In this document: positions 50,120 to 59,121 of the stretch, piece after piece | Position numbering within the stretch: the stretch's first letter is position 1 | Layout: each line of letters opens with the position of its first letter | DNA from: Antarctobacter aquimaris | GTDB lineage: Bacteria; Pseudomonadota; Alphaproteobacteria; Rhodobacterales; Rhodobacteraceae | Length of the DNA: 64,000 bases | Direction of reading: 5' to 3' | Assembly (NCBI RefSeq): GCF_900184945.1 | Contig: NZ_FXYF01000006.1 | Span: forward strand, 248,001 to 312,000 | Translations under genes and position numbers: made by a program | Notes under the pieces: model-generated | The model's input: only the letters and a program-made list of their open reading frames with translations | Database searches by the model: none | What the model was told of the DNA's origin: nothing

Positions 50120-51508
50120 ATGAAGATTTCGAACAAGACATTCGATGAATTGAGACCGGGCGACACCGCCTCCTTGCGGCGCCTGTGCACCCAGGACGAC
50201 CTGCTGGCCTTCGCCAACGTCTCGGGCAACCACAACCCGATGCATGTCTACAATGCCGACGGCGACGGCGATGGCCATCCCGAAGCAGTGGTGCCCGGAA
50301 TATTCATCGGCGCGCTGGTCTCGGCCGTGCTGGGCAACCTGCTGCCAGGCGCGGGCACGCTGTACCGCGCTCAGAGCCTGGTGTTCCACAACCTGGCCCA
50401 TGCCGGGGACGAGCTGGAAAGCCGCGTCACCGTGACCGGCAAGACCGAGGCCGAGGGCATCGTCACCCTCGCCACCGAGGTGACCCGCCCCTCGGACGGC
50501 GCGCTGATCCAGTCCGGCGTGGCCGAAGTAAAGGCCCCGCGCCGCAAGGTCAGCTACAACAGCCACGACCTGCCCGGCCTCATCGTGCAGCGACACCGCC
50601 ACTTCGAAAAGCTGCTGGACCGGGCCGAATCCCTGCCGCCTCTGGTCACCGCCGTGGTCGCGCCGGAAGAGCCCAATTCGCTGGGCGGCGCGCTGCTGGC
50701 GCGCGACCGGACGCTGATCACGCCGATCCTGATCGGCGACCCGGAAAAGATCGCCCTCACCGCCGCCGGGCTGGACCGCGACCTGACCGGCATCGAGATC
50801 ATCGCCGAGCCGGACCACGAGGCCGCCGCCCGCCGCGCCGTGGCGCTGGTGACCGAGGGCCGCGCCGGGGCGTTGATGAAGGGACACCTGCACACGGATC
50901 AGCTGCTGCGCGCGGCGCTGGACAAGACATCCGGCCTGCGCACCGGACGCCGGTTCACCCATGTCTTCGTGATGGACGTGCCGGGGCTGAACCACCCCCT
51001 GCTGGTCACCGACGCGGCAATCAACATCGCCCCGGATCTCAAAACCAAGGTCGACATCGTGCAGAACGCCATCGACCTGGCGATCAGCATCGGCATCGTT
51101 GAGCCCAAGGTCGGCGTTCTTTCGGCGGTGGAAACGGTGAACCCGGACATTCCGTCCTCGGTCGATGCGGCGCTCCTGTCCAAGATGGCCGAGCATCACC
51201 AGATCACCGGCGGGCTGGTCGACGGGCCTTTGGCGATGGACAACGCGGTGGACCTGGCCGCAGCGCGGAACAAGCGCCTGATCTCACCGGTCGCCGGCCG
51301 GGCCGAGGTGCTGGTGGTGCCCAACATCGACGCCGGCAACATGCTGGCCAAGCAGCTGACCTACCTCAGCCACGCCGAGGCGGCCGGGCTGGTGCTGGGC
51401 GCGCGGGTGCCGATCATCCTCAACAGCCGGGCCGACGACGACATGGCGCGGCTGGCCTCTTGCGCGGTGGCGGCGCTGCACCATGCACGGATCACCGGGG
51501 CGCGCTGA
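50120..51508 (+). CDS. Bifunctional MaoC-type enoyl-CoA hydratase / phosphate acetyltransferase
   Basis: A 462-residue fusion. Residues about 1-140 are a MaoC hotdog hydratase (FANVSGNHNPMHVYNADGDG with the Asn-His dyad region, PGIFIGALVSAVLGNLLPGA). From about 165 to the end is a phosphotransacetylase/phosphobutyryltransferase domain (LGGALLARDRTLITPILIGD, EGRAGALMKGHLHTDQLLRA, VLVVPNIDAGNMLAKQLTYL). Such fusions are common in alphaproteobacteria and link acyl-CoA and acyl-phosphate pools; acetate kinase, often adjacent, is absent here. The GTG/ATG ambiguity is small: ATG at 50120 begins MKISNKTFDELRPGD. Confidence 0.9.
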   Translation: MKISNKTFDELRPGDTASLRRLCTQDDLLAFANVSGNHNPMHVYNADGDGDGHPEAVVPGIFIGALVSAVLGNLLPGAGTLYRAQSLVFHNLAHAGDELESRVTVTGKTEAEGIVTLATEVTRPSDGALIQSGVAEVKAPRRKVSYNSHDLPGLIVQRHRHFEKLLDRAESLPPLVTAVVAPEEPNSLGGALLARDRTLITPILIGDPEKIALTAAGLDRDLTGIEIIAEPDHEAAARRAVALVTEGRAGALMKGHLHTDQLLRAALDKTSGLRTGRRFTHVFVMDVPGLNHPLLVTDAAINIAPDLKTKVDIVQNAIDLAISIGIVEPKVGVLSAVETVNPDIPSSVDAALLSKMAEHHQITGGLVDGPLAMDNAVDLAAARNKRLISPVAGRAEVLVVPNIDAGNMLAKQLTYLSHAEAAGLVLGARVPIILNSRADDDMARLASCAVAALHHARITGAR

Positions 51509-51526
51509 GGCGCCCCGGCGCTGCAT

Positions 51527-52900
51527 TCAGGCGCCAAGCACCTCGGTGACGGCCTCGGCGGTCATGGCGGCGATCTCCTCGGCCTCGGGTTTGGTCAGGC
51601 AGAACGGCGGCGCAAATCCCAGGATGTCGCCCTGCGGCATGGCCCGCGCGATGACCCCGCGCGACAGCAGCGCCGCCGACACGCGTGGCCCGACCTTTTC
51701 GGAGGCGTCGAAGAATCGCCGGCCCCCGCGGTCGGCGACGAATTCGACCGCCGCCAGCATGCCTTCGCCCCGGATCTCGCCCACCTTCGGATGGTCGCCC
51801 AGCGCGGCCTTCAGCGCCTGCTGGAGATAGGCGCCCACCTCGGCGGCATTGCCGATGAGGTTCAGTTCGTCCAGCAGCCGCAGGTTGGCCACCCCGGCGG
51901 CCGCCCCGATGGGATGCGCCGAATAGGTCCAGCCGTGGCCAATCGGGCCGTTCTCGTCGGTGCCCTGCTCCAGAACCTTCCACATCCGGTCACCCACGAT
52001 GGAGCCCGACAGCGGCGCATAGGCCGAGGTCAGCCCCTTGGCGATGGTGATCAGGTCCGGCGTCATTCCGTAGTGATCCGACCCGAACATGCTGCCCAGC
52101 CGGCCAAAGCCGGTCACCACCTCGTCGGCGATCAGCAGGATGTCATGCTTGCGCAGCACCTGCTGGATCGCGTCCCAGTAGCCCGGCGGCGGCGGCACGA
52201 TGCCGCCCGTGCCCAGCACCGGCTCGCCGATGAAGGCGGCGATGGTGTCGGCGCCCTCGCGCGCGATCAGCGCCTCAAGCTCGGCCGCACAATGCGCGGT
52301 GAACTGCTCGGGCGTCTGGGCCAGATCGGCGCGGCGGTAGTAGTACGGCGCCTTGGTGTGGACCACCTGGCTCAGCGGCAGGTCGAACTTCTTGTGAAAC
52401 AGCTCCAGCCCGGTGAGCGAGCCTGTCACCAGCCCAGAACCGTGGTAGCCGAGCCAGCGCGAGATGATCTTCTTCTTTTCCGGGCGGCCGAGGATGTTGT
52501 TGTAGTACCAGACCAGCTTGACGTTGGTCTCGTTCGCGTCGGACCCGGACAGGCCGAAGTAGACCTTGGACATGCCCTTGGGCGCGCGGTCCAGGATCAT
52601 CTTGGCCAGCGTGATGCTGGCCTCGGTGCCGTGGCCGACATAGGCGTGGTAATAGGCCAGCTCGCGCGCCTGCGCGGCGATGGCCTCGGCGATCTCCTGC
52701 CGGCCGTAGCCGACGTTGACGCAGTAGAGCCCGGCGAAGGCGTCCAGCAGGCGGCGGCCGTCGCGGTCCTCGATGTGGCAGCCCTTGCCGGTGGTGATCA
52801 CGCGCGTCGGCGTCTCGCCCCGGGCGTGCTGCGCCAGGTGGGTGGAGGGGTGAAAGAAGGTCTGGCGGTCCCATTCCGCCAACTGGTCGTTGGTCAGCAT
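51527..52900 (-). CDS. Class III PLP aminotransferase
   Basis: A 457-residue omega-aminotransferase. The PLP lysine is Lys288 (LITIAKGLTSAYAPL); the cofactor Asp is in LLIADEVVTGFGRLG (about 255-269), and the start of the core is GKGCHIEDRDGRRLLDAFAG. The best fit is to the putrescine/beta-alanine/taurine-pyruvate group. A diaminobutyrate transaminase of the DoeD type also belongs to this class, and the ectoine genes are 1.3 kb away, but they are not cotranscribed. AGGA precedes the ATG at 52900. The substrate is uncertain. Confidence 0.85.
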   Translation of the reverse strand: MLTNDQLAEWDRQTFFHPSTHLAQHARGETPTRVITTGKGCHIEDRDGRRLLDAFAGLYCVNVGYGRQEIAEAIAAQARELAYYHAYVGHGTEASITLAKMILDRAPKGMSKVYFGLSGSDANETNVKLVWYYNNILGRPEKKKIISRWLGYHGSGLVTGSLTGLELFHKKFDLPLSQVVHTKAPYYYRRADLAQTPEQFTAHCAAELEALIAREGADTIAAFIGEPVLGTGGIVPPPPGYWDAIQQVLRKHDILLIADEVVTGFGRLGSMFGSDHYGMTPDLITIAKGLTSAYAPLSGSIVGDRMWKVLEQGTDENGPIGHGWTYSAHPIGAAAGVANLRLLDELNLIGNAAEVGAYLQQALKAALGDHPKVGEIRGEGMLAAVEFVADRGGRRFFDASEKVGPRVSAALLSRGVIARAMPQGDILGFAPPFCLTKPEAEEIAAMTAEAVTEVLGA

Positions 52901-53450
52901 ATCCTGGCTCCTGTGTCGCGGCGGCGCGCCGCTGGTCTGGTCTGGAGGGAGCCCCGGGTCGCACGCGGACCGGGCGCCGGGGGCTCCTCGGACCCCGGCA
53001 GCAGCGCGCAATGCCTTTATTGCAGGGGATGAGTCCCCCTAGCCGATTTCGCGGGGCTTTTCCAGCGGGGAGAACAGGAACAGGGCGTGTCGGTTCTCTG
53101 GGTCTGTGCCCGGACCGCGTTGGCCCGGACAAAGCCCAGGACGGCGTCTGCGACGCTCCGACCAGGGACCAACGAACAGCCATTACCCTCAGGTCCCAGC
53201 CCCCTTGGACAGCGCTCAGGCGGGTCATTGGATGTGTCTGGATCATTCCAATTTCGATGCCGCAGGCGGCCAACGCATTGTTGTTTCACTACAATTCAGC
53301 ACCCACGACAATGCCGGACCTCATGCAGGTTGTTTTGTCACCGTGATCGCATTAACCTGATAACACGATTTTTACGCTCGCGGTGTCGAGTGGCCACAGA
53401 ATTCAGGCACCGATTTTGGGAGATTGAGCTTTATTCGGAAGGGAACGACA
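52901..53450. other. Intergenic region, about 550 bp
   Basis: Divergent gap between the aminotransferase and the VPLPA-CTERM protein genes. The part near 53300-53450 is AT-richer and should hold the promoter of the latter. I see no known riboswitch, RNA gene or supported coding frame; the open frame at 53017-53289 is proline/arginine-rich noise. Confidence 0.5.
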
Positions 53451-53990
53451 ATGATCGCGTTAGCCAGACTCACCGCACTTTCAATAGCGGTTGCCGCAGG
53501 CATCCTGTCGGCGCCGGCGCATGCCGCCTCAATCAATTGGGGGGCCGAAGGCGGCTCGAACGAGTTTGCCAGCGACGCGGTCCTTTTCTCCGGGTTTCAA
53601 GCGGACACGCTGGTGAGCATCACCAGCCAAGGGTACTATTTCACCAATAATGGGGCCCTCAACCCGGTCACTTTCAAACTCGAGGTTCTCCTCGACGGCA
53701 TCTGGACTGCCATCTTCACGGACGTGACCACCGGGACCAGCTACATGAATGTGATCCCTTCGCAATCCTTCGCCTACGGAACGGTAACGGGGTTGCGCGC
53801 AACCGGTACAGGTCAGGTGCCGGGCGACCCCACAATGCGGAATTGGGCACTGGGGTCAGCGTTCACGCCGACGATCTTCCATTTCGACGCCTTGCAGCCG
53901 CCGTCTGCCGTGCCGGTCCCGGCTGGCTTGCCGCTCTTGCTGGCCGGTCTCGGAGCCCTCGGATTTGCAAGTCGCCGTCGACGCACTTGA
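53451..53990 (+). CDS. VPLPA-CTERM sorted surface protein
   Basis: A 179-residue secreted protein. The signal peptide is IALARLTALSIAVAAGILSA, cut after AHA (about residue 25). The C-terminus VPVPAGLPLLLAGLGALGFA followed by SRRRRT is the VPLPA-CTERM sorting signal: motif, helix, basic end. Such proteins are processed by an exosortase-type enzyme and linked to surface polysaccharide. The middle is beta-rich with no known catalytic motif. The exosortase is not in the window. GGGAA precedes the ATG. Confidence 0.85.
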   Translation: MIALARLTALSIAVAAGILSAPAHAASINWGAEGGSNEFASDAVLFSGFQADTLVSITSQGYYFTNNGALNPVTFKLEVLLDGIWTAIFTDVTTGTSYMNVIPSQSFAYGTVTGLRATGTGQVPGDPTMRNWALGSAFTPTIFHFDALQPPSAVPVPAGLPLLLAGLGALGFASRRRRT

Positions 53991-54004
53991 ACCAATCCCC
54001 CATG

Positions 54005-54033
54005 ACAACTCCCTGAGTTTTCGAGGGGGGAGT
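54005..54033 (+). terminator. Hairpin after the VPLPA-CTERM gene
   Basis: AACTCCC pairs with GGGAGTT around a long loop, 15 bp past the stop. The T run is weak (GGTGTTATT), so its strength is uncertain. Confidence 0.45.
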
Positions 54034-54212
54034 TGGTGTTATTGTCCGTTGGGCACGGGCCAACCAGGCCCGGACTGGAAAACTGCCGCGGTTTGAACAG
54101 ATGGGGCCAGGGGTCCTTAGCTGCTCGAACAAATGCCAAAAAGCAGTCGGGCTAACCCGCACAGAACAACAGCGCGCCTCTCGAACTTCCCCTGAGCCGC
54201 ATCTCTACACCC

Positions 54213-55199
54213 TCACGTCCGGATCACTGTCCCCTGGCCCGCCAGCACCGCCAGCGCATGCGCCGCGATGGCGGTGTCCTGCGCGCCGGTGCCCGTCAGG
54301 TCGGCGATCGTGATGTCGCGCGGATCGCGCCGCCCCGGATGCGCCCCGGTCACCACCTGGCCCAGTTCCACCGGCGGCGCGCCGGTCCAGTCCCCGCTGG
54401 CCAGCGCCGAGCGCAGCTCGCCCCGCAGCGCGACCTGCGCCGCGCTGTCGGCAACGTAAAGGTCGGCGCGGCGCAGGCAGGCGGGGGCCAGTTCCACCTT
54501 GTCCGGCGCGTCCGACCCCATGGCCGTGATGTGCAATTCCGGGTGCAGCCAGTCCGCCTCGATCAGCGGGGCAAAGGACGGCGTCGTCGTCACCACCAGC
54601 TGCGAGCGCCGCACCACTTCGCGGACCGAGGTGCAGACCTCCACCTCGATCTCCAGGTCCCGTGCGAGGTCGGCGGCGCAGAGCGCGGCCTTGTGTGGAT
54701 TGCGCCCCCAGACCAGCACCCGCCCGAACGGCCGCACCAGCCGCGCCGCCCGAATCTGCAACCGCGCCTGAAGGCCCGTGCCGATCACCCCGGCCGTCGT
54801 GACCTCGGCCGGGGCCAGGTGCCGCACGGCCACCGCCCCGGCCGCTGCCGTGCGCAGGTCCGTCAGATAGCCGTTGTCCAGGAAGACCGCCCGCACCGCG
54901 CCGTCGCTGGCCGACAGCGCCGTGACCATGCCGCCCAGGCTGGGCAGACCCTTGGCTGCATTGTCGAAAAACCCTGTGCTGACCTTCAGCGCAAAGATGT
55001 CGAAACCGGCGATATAGGCGGTCTTGGCGTCGACCTCGGCGTTCAGCTGCGGCAGTTCCATCGACATGATCGGCGGCATGATCACCCGCCCCTCGGCCAG
55101 CGCGGCAAAGGCGGCCTCGACCACCTCGACGGCGCCCATGTCCAGTGGCAGCGCCGCGCGCAACTCGGTTTCGGTCAGGACGGTGATCTCACGGCGCAT
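54213..55199 (-). CDS. eutC: Ectoine utilization protein EutC (ornithine cyclodeaminase family)
   Basis: A 328-residue protein of the ornithine cyclodeaminase/mu-crystallin family. The NAD site is VTTAGVIGTGLQARLQIRAA (about residues 133-152); the front MPPIMSMELPQLNAEVDAKT and the IADLTGTGAQDTAIA end are also typical. EutC works with EutB in converting hydroxyectoine-derived intermediates. The assignment rests on the gene pair eutBC next to doeA. It overlaps eutB by 11 bases. An isolated reading would be ornithine cyclodeaminase. Confidence 0.85.
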   Translation of the reverse strand: MRREITVLTETELRAALPLDMGAVEVVEAAFAALAEGRVIMPPIMSMELPQLNAEVDAKTAYIAGFDIFALKVSTGFFDNAAKGLPSLGGMVTALSASDGAVRAVFLDNGYLTDLRTAAAGAVAVRHLAPAEVTTAGVIGTGLQARLQIRAARLVRPFGRVLVWGRNPHKAALCAADLARDLEIEVEVCTSVREVVRRSQLVVTTTPSFAPLIEADWLHPELHITAMGSDAPDKVELAPACLRRADLYVADSAAQVALRGELRSALASGDWTGAPPVELGQVVTGAHPGRRDPRDITIADLTGTGAQDTAIAAHALAVLAGQGTVIRT

Positions 55200-56193
55200 A
55201 GGCGCTCCCCTTGATGGTCAGGTCTCCCAGCGTCACGTCCTGCCCGGAGATGATCGCCGCGTGTTGACCCATGTCGATGTTGCGGCCGGTCAGGATCGTC
55301 GCGGTCGGGCCGCGCGGCGTGACCTTGCCCGCCTCCAGCGCCGCGACGCTCACCGCGCAGCCGCCTTCGCAGACGATGCGATCCTCGTAGTAGATGCTCT
55401 GCATGGCGTGATAGATCTCGTCCTCGGTGACCAGCACCACCTCGTCAAGGTAATCGCGGCACAGGGCAAAGCTGTGGCGGTTGTCCAGCCCGATTCCGCC
55501 GCCCAAGCTGTCGGCAAGGCTGGGCACCTCGGTCACCTCGACCGGGTGGCCGGCCTGCAACGAGGCAAACATCGCCGCCCCCCGGTCCATGCTGATGCCG
55601 ATCACCCGGACCCTCGGGTTGATCGTCTTGACGGCCAAGCCGACGCCCCCGGCCAGCCCGCCGCCCGACAGGGGCACCAGGATCGTGTCGAGGTCCGGCC
55701 GCGCCGCCATCAACTCGACCCCGATGGTCCCCTGCCCGGCGATCACCGCCGGATCGTCGAAGGGCGGCACCTCGGTCAGCCCCTCGTCGCGGACCAGCCG
55801 CGCGACCTCCAGCTGCGCCTCGTCCTGGCTTTTGCCGATGATGCGCACCTCGGCGCCCAGCGCGCAGACGCCGGCCACCTTGGCCTCGGGGGTCAGGTGC
55901 GACATGCAGATCACCGCGCGCAGGCCCCGCGCCCGCGCCGCGTAGGCCACGCCGCGCCCGTGGTTGCCGGTGGAACAGCAAGTCACGCCCGCCACGCCCC
56001 CGGTCAGGCCGAACACCGCGTTGACCGCGCCGCGCAGCTTGAACGCGCCGATCGGCTGGGCGATCTCCAGCTTCAGCAGCAACTCGTGGCCAAGGCGCGC
56101 CGACAGCGCCGAGGGCACCAGCGGCGTGCCGTCCGCGATGCCTGCGATGCGCTTTTGCGCGGCAAACACGCGGTCCAGAGTGAACTCGGTCAT
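55189..56193 (-). CDS. eutB: Hydroxyectoine utilization dehydratase EutB
   Basis: A 334-residue PLP enzyme of the serine/threonine dehydratase fold. Lys52 in PIGAFKLRGAVNAV binds PLP; the phosphate loop is LSGGGLAGGVGLAV, and CCSTGNHGRGVAYAA (about 72-86) is the substrate loop. EutB removes water and ammonia from the hydroxyectoine-derived intermediate. It is the first gene of a two-gene operon with eutC and is divergent from doeA across a 165-bp shared promoter region. Confidence 0.88.
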   Translation of the reverse strand: MTEFTLDRVFAAQKRIAGIADGTPLVPSALSARLGHELLLKLEIAQPIGAFKLRGAVNAVFGLTGGVAGVTCCSTGNHGRGVAYAARARGLRAVICMSHLTPEAKVAGVCALGAEVRIIGKSQDEAQLEVARLVRDEGLTEVPPFDDPAVIAGQGTIGVELMAARPDLDTILVPLSGGGLAGGVGLAVKTINPRVRVIGISMDRGAAMFASLQAGHPVEVTEVPSLADSLGGGIGLDNRHSFALCRDYLDEVVLVTEDEIYHAMQSIYYEDRIVCEGGCAVSVAALEAGKVTPRGPTATILTGRNIDMGQHAAIISGQDVTLGDLTIKGSAYAP

Positions 56194-56358
56194 GGCACGC
56201 TCTGCCCTCGTCGTTTTCGGCCCTGCCCCTGCCGGTCCCTGCCCAGCACAATGCCCCCGCAGCGCCTAGGACTTCAACACTCCCCCGGCGGTTTTTGCTT
56301 GCGATTTTCCCTTTGCCGCACGCAATGTCCGGGCAACTCCACGTAAAGGCGCACCGGC

Positions 56359-57543
56359 ATGCCCGCACCCAACCTCCCGTTTTCCCTGCCCGAATACGCG
56401 CGTCGGCAGGCGCTGGTCGAAGCGCGCATGGCAGCGCTGGGTCTCGACGCGCTGTTTGTCGAGGATCCGTCGAACATGGCCTGGCTGACCGGCTACGACG
56501 GCTGGTCGTTCTACGTCCACCAGGGCGTGCTGGTGATCCCCGGTGAGGCGCCGATCTGGTGGGGCCGCCGCATGGACGGCTTTGGCGCGCTGCGCACCGT
56601 CTGGATGGAACCGGACCGAATCCTTGGCTACGCCGACGATTTCGTGCAGGCCACCGACCGCCACCCGATGCAGGACCTGGCCTCGCACATCCGCGCGCGC
56701 GGGCTGGCCAAGGCCCGCATCGGCGTCGAGATGGAAAACTACTACTACTCGGCCAAGGCGCATATGACGCTGGTCGCCGAACTGCCCGAGGCGACGCTGG
56801 TCGATGCCACCGCGCTGGTCAACTGGCAGCGCACGGTGAAATCCGATGAGGAGATCACCTTCATCCGCCGCGCCGCGCGCATCTCGGAAAAGATGGTCGA
56901 CGGCATCCTGGAACGGGTCGAGCCGGGCCTGCCCAAGAACGACCTGGTGGCCGAGATCTACGCCGACGCGATCCGCGGCGCCGATGGCCACTGGGGCGAC
57001 TATGCCGCCATCGTTCCGCTGCTGCCTTCGGGCCCCGACGCCTCGGCCGCGCATCTGACCTGGGACGGCCGCCCCTTCGCCAAGGGCGAGGCGACCTTCT
57101 TCGAACTCGCCGGCTGCTACCGCCGCTACCACGCGCCGTTCTGCCGGACGGTGTTCCTGGGCAAGCCGCCGCAGGCGCTGCTGGACGCGGAAAAGGCGCT
57201 GGTCGAGGGGCTGGAGATGGGACTGGAGGCCGCGCGTCCCGGCAACACCGCCGGCGACATCGCCCGCGCGCTCTATGCCGCGCTGGCCAAGGGCGGGATC
57301 GAACGCTCGGGCCGCTGCGGCTATCCCATCGGCCTCAGCTATCCGCCCGACTGGGGCGAACGCACGGTGTCGATCCGCACCTCGGACGAAACCGTGCTGC
57401 AACCCGGCATGACCTTCCATTTCATGCCCGGCCTGTGGATGACAGACTGGGGGCTCGAGATCACCGAATCCATCCTGATCCGCGAGGATGGGCCGGCGGA
57501 ATGCCTCTGCAACCGCCCGCGCAAACTGTTCGTGAAGGACTGA
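56359..57543 (+). CDS. doeA: Ectoine hydrolase DoeA (M24 aminopeptidase-P fold)
   Basis: A 394-residue member of the creatinase/aminopeptidase P family that opens the ectoine ring to N-acetyl-diaminobutyrate. The N-terminal part has FVEDPSNMAWLTGYDGWSFY (about 34-53) and MENYYYSAKAHMTLVAELPE; the pita-bread domain has DYAAIVPLLPSGPDASAAHL and GLSYPPDWGERTVSIRTSDE, ending PGLWMTDWGLEITESILIRE. Several metal ligands of true aminopeptidases are replaced, as in DoeA. The deacetylase-like gene follows after one base, and eutBC are divergent. Confidence 0.9.
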   Translation: MPAPNLPFSLPEYARRQALVEARMAALGLDALFVEDPSNMAWLTGYDGWSFYVHQGVLVIPGEAPIWWGRRMDGFGALRTVWMEPDRILGYADDFVQATDRHPMQDLASHIRARGLAKARIGVEMENYYYSAKAHMTLVAELPEATLVDATALVNWQRTVKSDEEITFIRRAARISEKMVDGILERVEPGLPKNDLVAEIYADAIRGADGHWGDYAAIVPLLPSGPDASAAHLTWDGRPFAKGEATFFELAGCYRRYHAPFCRTVFLGKPPQALLDAEKALVEGLEMGLEAARPGNTAGDIARALYAALAKGGIERSGRCGYPIGLSYPPDWGERTVSIRTSDETVLQPGMTFHFMPGLWMTDWGLEITESILIREDGPAECLCNRPRKLFVKD

Positions 57544-57544
57544 C

Positions 57545-58699
57545 ATGGACATGCTGCACCGCACCGAGGGGCTGCTGGCCGATCTCATCGGCTTTCCCAC
57601 CGTCTCGGCGGACAGCAACCTGGACCTGATCGGCTGGGCGGCCAATTTGCTCAAGGGGTTGGGCGCGCGCTGCGACATCACGCTGGACGAGACCGGGGGC
57701 AAGGCCAACCTCTTTGCCAGCTTCGGCCCCGAGGGCGACGGCGGGCTGGTCCTGTCGGGCCATTCCGACGTGGTCCCCGTGGCCGACCAGGAGTGGTCCA
57801 GCGATCCCTTCGTGATGGACGACCGCGAGGGGCGGCTTTACGGACGCGGCGCCTGCGACATGAAAGGGTTCATCGCCTGCGTGCTGGCGCTGGCGCCGCA
57901 GATGGCCGAGTGGCGCCTGAGCCGCCCGCTGCACATCGCCCTGACCTACGACGAAGAGACCGGCTGTTTCGGCGCCCGCGCGCTGGTCGAGGACCTGCGC
58001 GCGCGCGACCTGCGCCCGGCCATGGCGATCCTTGGCGAACCGACGATGATGCGCGTCATCAACGGCCACAAGGGCTGTTACGAGTACACCACCCATATTA
58101 CCGGCTGCGCGGGCCATGGCTCGACCCCGGACATGGGGGTGAACGCCGCCGTCTGCGCCAGCCGCTACGCGACAAGGCTGATGGAGCTGGAGGCCGAACT
58201 GCGCGGCCGCGCGCCTGATGGCAGCCCCTTCACCCCGCCCTGGACCACGTTGAACATCGGCCGCATCCAGTCGGGCCATGCGCACAACGTGATCCCCGAC
58301 CACGCCGAGATCGACTGGGAAATGCGCCCCGTTCAGCGCGCCGACGCCGATCACCTGCTGGCCGAGATCGACCGTTTCGCCGAAACGCTGATGCGGCCGA
58401 TGCGCGCCATCCACCCCGAGGCCACGATCCGCCGCGAGGTCATCGCCGAAACGCAGGGCCTGCACCCGGTCAAGGACAGCCGGATCGCCGAGGTGGTCTC
58501 GGCCCTGACCGGGGCCAACGGGCTGGACGTGGTCAGCTTTGGCACCGAGGCGGGGCTGTTCCAGTCGCTGGGGATGGACTGCGTGGTTTGCGGGCCAGGC
58601 TCGATCGAGCAGGCGCACAAGCCCGACGAATACGTCAGCCGCGACCAGCTGGCCGCCTGCCTGACCATGCTGCGGGGCCTGGAACGCCACCTGGCCTGA
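57545..58699 (+). CDS. M20-family ArgE-type deacetylase in the ectoine cluster
   Basis: A 384-residue zinc deacetylase of the acetylornithine deacetylase/M20 family. Metal ligands: His in VLSGHSDVVPVADQEWSSDP, Asp in GRGACDMKGFIACVLAL, the catalytic Glu pair in LTYDEETGCFGAR, Glu in ILGEPTMMRVINGHKG, and the distal His near the end. The dimerisation domain has HITGCAGHGSTPDMGVNAAV. In known ectoine pathways the next step after DoeA is removal of acetate from N-acetyl-diaminobutyrate by DoeB, an unrelated AstE/AspA-type enzyme. Here an ArgE-like enzyme follows doeA by one base, so it probably takes that role. Confidence 0.85.
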   Translation: MDMLHRTEGLLADLIGFPTVSADSNLDLIGWAANLLKGLGARCDITLDETGGKANLFASFGPEGDGGLVLSGHSDVVPVADQEWSSDPFVMDDREGRLYGRGACDMKGFIACVLALAPQMAEWRLSRPLHIALTYDEETGCFGARALVEDLRARDLRPAMAILGEPTMMRVINGHKGCYEYTTHITGCAGHGSTPDMGVNAAVCASRYATRLMELEAELRGRAPDGSPFTPPWTTLNIGRIQSGHAHNVIPDHAEIDWEMRPVQRADADHLLAEIDRFAETLMRPMRAIHPEATIRREVIAETQGLHPVKDSRIAEVVSALTGANGLDVVSFGTEAGLFQSLGMDCVVCGPGSIEQAHKPDEYVSRDQLAACLTMLRGLERHLA

Positions 58700-58723
58700 G
58701 CGCCTTCGCCCGGACCGGGCGCC

Positions 58724-58789
58724 GAAAAGGCCTTTTCAAAGGCCTTTCAACGCGCTTGCAAGCGCGTTCAAGCGGCTTGCAAGCCGCTT
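58724..58789. repeat. Second array of tandem perfect palindromes (TTGCAA cores)
   Basis: Four abutting palindromes just past the deacetylase gene: GAAAAGGCCTTTTC (58724-58737), AAAGGCCTTT (58738-58747), AACGCGCTTGCAAGCGCGTT (58749-58768), and AAGCGGCTTGCAAGCCGCTT (58770-58789). The last two are of the same type as those at 4678-4720: CTTGCAAG core, variable GC arms, AA/TT ends, and about 21-bp pitch. It may act as a terminator-like structure after the deacetylase gene. Confidence 0.85.
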
Positions 58790-58920
58790 TTCCCCGCCCC
58801 TTCCCGGCGTTTTCCCGAATTTCGGAGCGGCTTAACAAGCCTTAATGTCTGCTTCAGGACCGGACCGCCCGTGGCGTGACAGGATCGACCCATCAGATCA
58901 TTCACATGAAAGCGACCCCG

Positions 58921-59121
58921 ATGACTTTCCTCCAGACCCGTACCGAAACCGCCGCCCCTCTCGCCACACCCCTGCACGCCCTGCCCGCGCTCCTGCGCGC
59001 CGCGGCCGCCCGCCTGCTCCAGCGCCGCCCGCCCAAGTCGCCCGAAGACCTGCTGGCTGCACAAACCCGCCGCGCCGAGGCCCGCGCCGCCGTGGACCGG
59101 CTGATGCAACACTCGCACTAG
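58921..59121 (+). CDS. Small basic protein, unknown
   Basis: A 66-residue frame starting MTFLQTRTETAAPLATPLHA and ending VDRLMQHSH. The middle is an arginine/alanine-rich helix (LPALLRAAAARLLQRRPPKS). It overlaps the end of the convergent regulator gene by four bases. Two earlier starts are possible (58906 and 58876). It could be a real small protein or chance; moderate doubt. Confidence 0.4.
   Translation: MTFLQTRTETAAPLATPLHALPALLRAAAARLLQRRPPKSPEDLLAAQTRRAEARAAVDRLMQHSH

Noticed and set aside
53017-53289. 90-codon minus-strand frame in the 550-bp gap
   Set aside because: Rich in Arg, Pro, Ser and Cys, no start context, no neighbours that would explain it.
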